Both the position numbers and the translations under genes were made by a program. 24,994 nucleotides of DNA from contig MU646711.1 of assembly GCA_026770585.1 (NCBI GenBank), positions 198,384 to 223,377 of the forward strand. The letters are read 5' to 3'. Within the stretch, counting starts at the first letter, position 1. Every line of letters starts with the position of its first letter. Shown in pieces: positions 19,961 through 24,994 of the stretch. The notes under the pieces were generated by a model that saw only the letters and a program-made list of their open reading frames with translations, ran no database searches and was not told where the DNA came from. This stretch comes from Baffinella frigidus (Eukaryota; Cryptophyceae; Cryptomonadales; Baffinellaceae).

Positions 19961-20120
19961 CCACACAGCGGACTTCCAAGGGATTTTAAATAACCCCTAA
20001 GCGATAAGACCTAGGACCCTACGGTAGGCAATCCGTAGGGACATAGGGGGGGTTCCTACGGACAAGGTAACGGAAACTCGGGCTCAGAGCCCGAAAATCC
20101 CTTCGAAGCCAGCTGTGTGG
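19961..20120. mobile_element. Family B foldback element, copy 4 (opposite orientation)
   Basis: 160 bases from CCACACAGCGGACTTCCAAG to CAGCTGTGTGG. Its interior (ACCCCTAAGCGATAAGACC) is the reverse complement of the copy at 15620. No obvious target duplication (flanks GAGGG / ATTGA). Confidence 0.9.
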
Positions 20121-20308
20121 ATTGATCGAACTTATCGAAAAGAACCCAAATTTGAATTCTTTCTCCGAAATGAAGACACGAATTTAAAAGGACTTGGAGT
20201 CGTAGACGACTCCAGTCACGAATTTAAAAGGACTTGGAGTCGTATCATGATAGGCTACGCCTCTAGCCAGAGGCGTTACGAGCTCGTAGCCCTGTTCGTG
20301 TGTGCTCC

Positions 20309-20405
20309 ACACGAGGGTCCCGGTACGGACCCGTGTAAACAGATTCCTAAGTCAATTATTGGATTGTTCCCCAGGAAACACGCCAAAAGTCTGCAATTGA
20401 GCACG
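20309..20405 (+). repeat. Fragment related to the foldback at 13723
   Basis: CCACACGAGG followed by AACAGATTCCTAAGTCAATTATTGG and AGGAAACACGCCAAAAGTC (shown in parts) matches the reverse complement of 13812-13903 with substitutions. Only one end is present. Confidence 0.8.
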
Positions 20406-20500
20406 TTTCTGTTCGCTTTTCGTCAGTCACAGAAGAATCTAGATTCTTTCCATCTGAATCACGTCTGAAAATTACTACACACGACCCCTCGTCTTTGGCC

Positions 20501-20675
20501 GGATGTGTTCGGAGTTCCCTGTTTACACTTCGCTTTGCTGGACTTTTGCTGACTTTTGCTGACTTTTGCTGACGCATGTTCGTATGTGTTCGGAGTTCCC
20601 GGATTACGCATCGCGCCCCACGTTCACTCTTCAGCTGGAAACACACTGAGAGTGTGTCTAGAGTGTAGAGATTCT
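20501..20675 (+). repeat. 165-base direct repeat, copy 2, abutting metH start
   Basis: Second copy of 19152-19314, slightly longer through extra GACTTTTGCT units. It ends seven bases before the proposed metH ATG at 20682, so it may contain the metH promoter or 5' leader. Confidence 0.88.
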
Positions 20676-20681
20676 TCAGCG

Positions 20682-20707
20682 ATGGCGACAAAGACACTCA
20701 ACAGATG
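20682..20707 (+). CDS. metH: metH candidate first exon
   Basis: ATG in a favourable context (GCGATGGCG) encodes MATKTLNR plus TG before a GTCTCT donor. Splicing to 20871 completes a Trp codon and keeps frame with [13 protein letters not shown]. The intron (20708-20870) ends in a pyrimidine-rich tract. No homology supports these few residues, so this rests on splice geometry. Confidence 0.5.
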
Positions 20708-23700
20708 GTCTCTACCTACTTCCTCTGTCCCTCTGTCCCTCTCTCTCACTCACCTCACCGCCCAGACCTCCCCGATGAAAGGCGGCTCGCAAAGCCTGAA
20801 CGGATCCTATCCCCCCTCCCTTCTCTCACTCTCTCTTCTCGCACAAAGTCTCACCTCCCACTCTCCGCAGGTGTTCGATCCAGGAGGACATCGAGGAGTA
20901 CCTCCACAAGACCCTCGCGGAGGTCCCCCCCCATCCACCTGCCGCCGAGGCAAACGCTTCCCTCCACCGATTCCCCGAACAAGACCAATCAGTCTTGTTC
21001 GAGGAATGCAACAGGATCCCTGCAGACGGGAGGGGACTGGGCAGCGCTCACACCCGATGGTTGTCGATGAGCGGGCCGTGGGGCCGTGTTTGAGTTTTGG
21101 GACTGAGGACGGTGCAGATGTCGGAAAAAAAAAGCAGCAGATCGCCAGTCTGCATCGAAGCACCTCCACCAGCCCTTGGATGTGGCTCAAATAGTGCTCT
21201 GGGGCATTTTCGATTTACCTCGGATGGGGGTCGGATCCGACCCCGATCCAAGGTGAAATCGAAGACCTTCCAGGGCACTATGTGAGCCACTTGGGATGGC
21301 TGGTGGCCTGCTGCCCCTGCAGACCAAAGGCTCAGCCTTTACTCTGCAGGGGTTTTTACCACAGGCCTCATCGCCCTGATGTGGTGCTCTTCTGGTGGCT
21401 GGTGGTGATCCCTAACCCCCGAACAGAGGATCATGATCATCGACGCAGGGATGGGCACGACCAAAACGTTCGGGGGCCTTGGAGAGCTGGGCAATTTTGT
21501 CCTAGCTGAATTGGCAACGTCCCGGACCATGCTGGAATCCTCCCTGGCATTTTCCCAGCAGACGAAATTCTTAGGCCTCAAATTCGAGACTCGTACAACG
21601 CGACACGCTAAACCCCTCAACATTCACTTGAGTGCCTTGCCGCCCCGGACAAAACAGTCAACTGGGCAAAAAAAAATCTCTCCCAAGGCCCCGAAACCCC
21701 AAACTCCTCAACCCCAAACCCCTTCTGCAGAGGATCATGATCATCGATGGCGCGATGGGCACGACCATCCAGCAGTACAAGCTCGGGGTGCGAAACCCTA
21801 ACCCCTAAACCCTGAACCCTGAACCCTAAACCCTAAACCCTAAACCCTAAACCCTAAACCCTAAACCCTAAACCCTGACGCCCAAAGCCTAAAGCTCGGG
21901 AGCGAGAGCGCCCCAAAGAGCTTGTCCTTCTTAAGTTGACATCCTCGTGGTACGAGAACCCCTAAATCCTAACCCCTGAACACTAGACCATCAACCCTTA
22001 CCCCTAACCCCGACCCCTAAACTATCAACCCTCAACCCTAACCCTTACATCATCAACCCTAAACCACCCCCCCAAACCCTAAACGCTAAACCCTAAACCC
22101 TAAACCCTAAACTCTAAACCCTAAACCCTAAACCCTAAACCATCGGTCCCTAACTCCTCACCCCCAGCCCCTGAACCATCAGCCATCAGCCCTAAACCCT
22201 AAACCCTAAACCCTAAACCCTAAACCCTAAACCCTAACCCGAAACCCGAAACCCTCAACAGGAAGAGGAGTTCCGTATGCCGGCGAAGTTCGACGGGGAT
22301 GACAACTGGTGCGCGGGCTTCCAGGTAGCCTTTGCCCCCTAACGCACACAGCGGCCTTCGAAGGGATGTTGAATAACCCCTAAGCGATAAGACCATACGA
22401 CCCTACGGTAGGCAACCCGTAGGGACATAGGGGGGTTCGGGGATGACAACTGGTGCGCGGGCTTCCAGGTTGCCTTTGCCCCCTAACCCCTAACCCCTGC
22501 ACCCGAACCCCTAGGCCCTAAACGCTGGACCCTGCACCCAATCCCCCTATTCTGTTTCTCGGAGCACATCTTCGCGAAGTTTTCCAGGTAGCCTTTGCCC
22601 CCTAACGCACACAGCGGCCTTCGAAGGGATGTTGAATAACCCCTAAGCGATAAGACCATACGACCCTACGGTAGGCAACCCGTAGGGACATAGGGGGGTT
22701 CGGGGATGACAACTGTTGCGCTCTGTCACCCCTAAACCCTAAACCCTAAACCCTAAACCCTAAACCCTAAACCCTAAACCCTAACCCGAAACCCGAAACC
22801 CTCAACAGGAAGAGGAGTTCCGTATGCCGGCGAAGTTCGACGGGGATGACAACTGGTGCGCGGGCTTCCAGGTAGCCTTTGCCCCCTAACGCACACAGCG
22901 GCCTTCGAAGGGATGTTGAATAACCCCTAAGCGATAAGACCATACGACCCTACGGGTTGCCTACCGCAGGGTCGTATGGTCTTATCGCTTAGGGGTTATT
23001 CAACATCCCTTCGGGGCCAGCGATCCGAGCACGTGTGACACCCCGGCCAACTTTTCAAAAAAGGGCCCGCGGCGCCGCCAGTGCCCGTCACAAGCCGGCT
23101 TTGAGGCGTGCCCCCCAACCTTATCTCAGAAAAGGGATTTTTAAATTCGTTTTCTTAAGTCAACCCCCGTTCAAATTTGTCAACTTATGCGCAGAGAAAA
23201 GAATAAGTTGACGAATTTGTACAGGAATTGACTTAAGAAAACGAATTTAAAAATCCCTTTTCTGAGATAAAACCCTAAACCCTAAACCCCAAACCCTAGA
23301 GGCGACGACGTCGCGGGGCACGATAACTTTTGAAGTGTGCCCCCTAACCCCCTAACCCCCAAACTCGAGAGGCCTTCTGGGGTCACAGTGAGAAGAGACT
23401 TTTTTTGAACTTGTGACGTCGGACCATAAACTTAAGGCGTCCAGAGAGGGCTCGAACTAAGGACCTAGTCAAGTCCGGGCGCCGGCGTTGAGGTGTGCCC
23501 CCTCACATCTTCTGCATTACTCTCGAGCCTGAAGTTCACTCATCCAATAGTCTAGGAGCCTTAGACCCTAAACCATACACCATGAATCATAAACCATAAA
23601 CCATAAACCGTAACCCCCTAACCCCCCAACCGTCCCCCCCAACCGGGTCGAAGGAGCGCGAAACCTTAAGCCTGAAACCCGAAACCCTACACCAAGATCG

Positions 23701-24994
23701 TGCCACGGTGCCGAAGGACCTCAAGGGCAACAACAAGCCCAAAACCTTATCTCAGAAAAAAACGTTTAAAGTTCCTTTTCCTAAAGTCAACTCCCCTACA
23801 AATCCGTCAACTTATGCGTAGAACAAAGAATAAGTTCTCGGATTTGTGGGGGAATTGACTTAGGAAAACGACTTTTAAGAGGGGTTTTCTGAGATAAAAC
23901 CTGAAACCCTGCACCAGGATCGCGCGACGGTGCCAAAGGATCTCAAGGGGAACAACGACCTCCTCTCCCTCACGCGCCCGGACATCATCTATGAGATCCA
24001 CAAGTGAGAACCGCACCCTGCACCCTACACCCTGCACCCTACACCCTACACCCTGCACCCTAACCCTGACACCCTACACCCTACACCCTACACCCTACAC
24101 CCCACACCCGGTGGGCTACGACGTTGTCAAGAATCCGAAACCAACACCCCAAGCCCCAAACCCCAAACCCCAAACCCCAAACCCCAAACCCCAAACCCCA
24201 AGCCCCAAACCCCAAGCCCCAAACCCCAAGCCCCATACCCGATACCTGATACCCTACACCTAAACCCTCAACCATACACCCAAAACCCAAACCCCCAAAC
24301 CCTAACTCCCACACCCCGAACGGCAGGCGGTACTTCGAGGCGGGCGCGGACATGGTAGAGACCAACACTTTCTCGGGCACCACCGTCGCCCAGGTAAACC
24401 ATACACCCTAAACCGCACCCCTAAACCCCACACCTTAAACCATAAACCCTAAAACCTAAACCCCAAACCCTAACCCACGCGCTTCCCCGCAACCCTAAAC
24501 CCCAAACCCCAAACCCTAAACCCTAAACCCCAAACCCTAAACCCCAAACCCCAAACCATAACCCCCGAACTCCAAAGCCCAAACCCTAACGCGCAACCGC
24601 ACCACAGGCGGACTATTCGCTGGAGCACCTCGTGTACGAGATCAACTACAAGTCCTCCCAGCTTGCCAAGATGGCGGCCATCGAGGTGAACCCCCAGACC
24701 CCAAACCCTTAACCCTAAACCGTACACCTCAAACCCTAAACCCTAAACCGTACACCTCGAACCGTCCAAGCTTGCCAAGATGGCCGCCATCGAGGTCCTT
24801 AAAACCAACCCCCAAACCCTGAACCCTGAACCCAAACCCTGCACCAGAACCCCCCAACCCTGAACCCTAACCTCCAAACCCTGAACCATAACCCCCAAAC
24901 CCTGAACCCTGAACCCTTACCCCCAAACCCTGAACCCTAACCCCGAAACCCTGAACCCTAACCCCCAAACCCTGAACCCTAACCCCCAAACCCC
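20682..24994 (+). CDS. metH: Cobalamin-dependent methionine synthase, N-terminal part (gene continues beyond window)
   Basis: MetH/MTR transfers a methyl group from methyltetrahydrofolate via cobalamin to homocysteine, giving methionine. The window encodes the start of the N-terminal homocysteine-binding domain. Exons: 20682-20707 (tentative), 20871-20922, 21731-21787, 22262-22324 (duplicated at 22809-22871), 23918-24003, 24327-24393 and 24608-24685, all joining in frame. Landmarks: [14 protein letters not shown] (human RIMVLDGGMGTMIQ), [25 protein letters not shown] (human [20 protein letters not shown]), [17 protein letters not shown] and [13 protein letters not shown] (human ADYGLEHLAYRMN). 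The catalytic zinc cysteines, folate, cobalamin and activation domains would lie beyond the right edge. Between EEEFR and LKGNN the predicted protein is longer than human. Introns contain ghost exons, heptamers and foldbacks as in BBS5. Confidence 0.93.
20871..20922 (+). CDS. metH: metH exon: helix before the DGAMGT motif
   Basis: The acceptor is CTCCGCAG before 20871 and the donor is GTCCCC at 20923. It encodes (W)[17 protein letters not shown], which runs directly into RIMIIDG of the next exon. In human the equivalent is a helical segment ending LQKRIMVLDG. Frame and position fit; the residues themselves are poorly conserved in the family. Confidence 0.75.
20974..21004. repeat. Small hairpin CGAACAAGAC
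   Basis: CCCGAACAAGAC pairs with GTCTTGTTCGAGG around CAATCA in the metH intron. Short and possibly incidental. Confidence 0.5.
21170..21297. mobile_element. Foldback element in metH intron
   Basis: Arms of about 58 bases (CCCTTGGATGTGGCTCAAAT, ATAGTGCTCTGG, TTCGATTTACCTCGGAT and their imperfect complements) meet at GGATCC. Mismatches between the arms (roughly one in five to six) suggest an older insertion. Confidence 0.8.
21427..21462 (+). pseudogene. Ghost copy of metH DGAMGT exon
   Basis: ACAG|AGGATCATGATCATCGAC matches the exon at 21731, but GGCGCG has become GCAGG, and the copy diverges after GGGCACGACCA. An open frame continues through it for 120 codons, but the conserved motif is broken and there is no donor at the right point. 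Confidence 0.87.
21731..21787 (+). CDS. metH: metH exon: [19 protein letters not shown]
   Basis: The acceptor is TCTGCAG before 21731 and the donor is GTGCGA at 21788. It encodes 19 residues containing the signature DGAMGT loop of the homocysteine-methyltransferase barrel. Phase 0 at both ends. Confidence 0.96.
21822..22237 (+). repeat. CCCTAAA-rich intron with perfect heptamer runs
   Basis: Perfect runs at about 21822-21870, 22095-22140 and 22193-22237 are separated by diverged ACCCCTAAACTATCAACCCT-like sequence and one family D element (about 21925). No exon ghost was recognised here. Confidence 0.88.
22262..22324 (+). CDS. metH: metH exon: [21 protein letters not shown], copy 1
   Basis: The acceptor is CAACAG before 22262 and the donor is GTAGCC at 22325. 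It is a 21-codon phase-0 exon. EEEFR aligns with the family's EEHFRG/EEDYRG element; the rest has no clear counterpart in human MTR. An identical second copy follows at 22809-22871. Which copy is spliced, or whether both are, cannot be told. Confidence 0.82.
22344..22434. mobile_element. Family B half element, copy 5
   Basis: GCACACAGCGGCCTTCGAAG to CATAGGGGGGTTCG is the left half of a family B element, fused directly to a partial exon copy. It recurs exactly at 22607-22697 because the surrounding block was duplicated. Confidence 0.87.
22436..22468 (+). pseudogene. Partial copy of met[10 protein letters not shown] exon
   Basis: TCGGGGATGACAACTGGTGC to CTTCCAG with donor GTTGCC repeats the exon's 3' half immediately after the truncated family B element. 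A shorter, further decayed version follows at 22699-22720 (GACAACTGTTGCGCTC). Confidence 0.87.
22607..22697. mobile_element. Family B half element, copy 6
   Basis: Duplicate of 22344-22434 with the same flanks (CCAGGTAGCCTTTGCC upstream, TTCGGGGATGACAACTG downstream), so it arose by tandem duplication and not by fresh insertion. Confidence 0.87.
22809..22871 (+). CDS. metH: metH exon: [21 protein letters not shown], copy 2
   Basis: All 63 bases are identical to 22262-22324, as are the preceding ACCCTCAACAG and following GTAGCCTTTGCCCCC. As it is phase 0 and a multiple of three, including both copies would keep frame and duplicate 21 residues. It could be the functional copy, a cassette for alternative splicing, or redundant. 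Confidence 0.6.
22891..23018. mobile_element. Family B-derived perfect foldback, copy 7
   Basis: 46-base arms (22906-22951 and 22968-23013, starting CGAAGGGATGTTGAATAACC) are perfectly complementary around a 16-base centre. In other copies the two halves differ, so this one seems to have been re-formed by inverted duplication of a single half. Confidence 0.92.
23124..23267. mobile_element. TA-flanked MITE, TCTCAGAAAA family (G), copy 1
   Basis: 144 bases with perfect 40-base arms starting TCTCAGAAAAGGGATTTTTA. TA at 23122-23123 and 23268-23269. The loop contains an inner inverted pair CAAATTTGTCAACTTA / TAAGTTGACGAATTTG, the same motif as the family D core. Confidence 0.92.
23696..23737 (+). 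pseudogene. Ghost copy of metH DLKGNN exon
   Basis: GATCGTGCCACGGTGCCGAA then GGACCTCAAGGGCAACAAC matches the first half of the exon at 23918 with several substitutions; it then stops at AAGCCC just before a MITE. The acceptor has AAG where the intact exon has CAG. Confidence 0.87.
23750..23894. mobile_element. TA-flanked MITE, family G, copy 2
   Basis: 145 bases with arms TCTCAGAAAAAAACG and complement. TA at 23748-23749 and 23895-23896. The arms have more mismatches than copy 1, so it is older. It sits between the ghost exon and the true DLKGNN exon. Confidence 0.9.
23918..24003 (+). CDS. metH: metH exon: [21 protein letters not shown] block
   Basis: The acceptor is CACCAG before 23918 and the donor is GTGAGA at 24004. 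It encodes DRATVP then [15 protein letters not shown] and IIYEIH, with two bases of a Lys codon completed by the next exon. It is a highly conserved part of the family. Confidence 0.96.
24010..24326 (+). repeat. CCCTACA / CCCCAAA heptamer-filled intron
   Basis: Nearly the whole 323-base intron is heptamer variants: CCCTACA and CCCTGCA at 24013-24110, then CCCCAAA and CCCCAAG at 24146-24235. No ghost exon is recognised. Confidence 0.88.
24327..24393 (+). CDS. metH: metH exon: [17 protein letters not shown] block
   Basis: The acceptor is GGCAG before 24327 and the donor is GTAAAC at 24394. One base completes Lys, then [17 protein letters not shown] and TTVAQ. Human MTR has GADIIETNTFSSTSIAQ. 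Confidence 0.96.
24608..24685 (+). CDS. metH: metH exon: [13 protein letters not shown] block
   Basis: The acceptor is CCACAG before 24608 and the donor is GTGAAC at 24686. It encodes 26 residues, [18 protein letters not shown] then LAKMAAIE; human MTR has ADYGLEHLAYRMN. Phase 0. The remaining domains lie beyond the window. Confidence 0.95.
24768..24796 (+). pseudogene. Ghost 3' end of metH LAKMAAIE exon
   Basis: CCAAGCTTGCCAAGATGGCC through ATCGAG and a GTCCTT donor repeats the last 27 bases or so of the exon, flanked on both sides by heptamers. No acceptor. Confidence 0.88.

Larger units (their letters stand above)
16259..20681. other. Intergenic region between BBS5 and metH
   Basis: About 4.4 kb with no recognised gene. 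It holds purine-rich blocks (16320-16700), family B and other foldback elements, direct repeats, a TTTAGGG-type block (18127-18374) and an AT-richer segment (about 18375-20500). Several open frames exceed 80 codons, but the longest overlap duplicated or palindromic DNA and show no family resemblance I recognise. Confidence 0.65.

Noticed and set aside
18842-20697. Minus-strand frames sharing a conserved peptide (RCVIRELRTHTNMRQ)
   Set aside because: The shared peptide is fully explained by the 165-base direct DNA repeat; no evidence of codon-level constraint.
21433-21801. 122-codon plus-strand frame through the metH region
   Set aside because: It links the ghost exon to the true exon in a different frame through intron sequence; the conserved DGAMGT reading is in another frame at 21731.
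1-24994. tRNA, rRNA or spliced-leader sequence
   Set aside because: No cloverleaf, rRNA core or dinoflagellate spliced-leader motif was recognised by eye; a covariance-model search would be decisive.

Overview
The window is nuclear DNA of a flagellated microbial eukaryote. It carries genes with many short exons (44-131 bases) joined by introns with mostly GT-AG and apparently one GC-AG boundary, and plant/algal-type telomere heptamers (CCCTAAA and variants) scattered throughout. BBS5, a BBSome subunit, implies a cilium. The heptamer and the introns fit an alga or alveolate-like protist, but the sequence alone does not place the organism further. No rRNA, tRNA, CRISPR array or prokaryotic-style operon was seen.

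Layout. (1) 1-2560 is repeat-rich and subtelomere-like, with no supported gene: a CCCTACA array, long direct repeats, many copies of a short palindromic element, and one foldback element whose empty site is nearby. (2) 2880-3249 on the minus strand holds the first two exons of a probable secreted protein of unknown function. (3) 3250-3634 is a divergent intergenic region with a CT microsatellite and hairpins. (4) 3635-16258 on the plus strand is a BBS5 gene. Thirteen exons can be assembled, each joining in frame, into 333 residues plus a tentative short first exon; human BBS5 has 341. (5) 16259-20681 is intergenic, with foldback elements and an AT-richer block. (6) 20682 to the window end is the 5' part of a cobalamin-dependent methionine synthase gene (metH/MTR), running off the right edge.

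The striking feature is what fills the introns. Most consist of degenerate telomere-like heptamers, and most contain partial, decayed copies of the neighbouring exon ('ghost exons'). Nine of the 13 supported BBS5 exons and four of the seven metH exons have one or more ghosts. Short foldback elements (140-220 bases) have landed in several ghosts, so intact exon and interrupted ghost give internal empty-site/filled-site pairs. These show TA-flanked, AATT-flanked and apparently duplication-free insertions. This suggests a genome growing by repeated tandem duplication of exon-plus-intron pieces, spread of telomere-like sequence, and MITE-like insertion.

The two recognised genes have unrelated jobs (ciliary membrane trafficking and methionine/folate metabolism). 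Their adjacency is not evidence of shared function.
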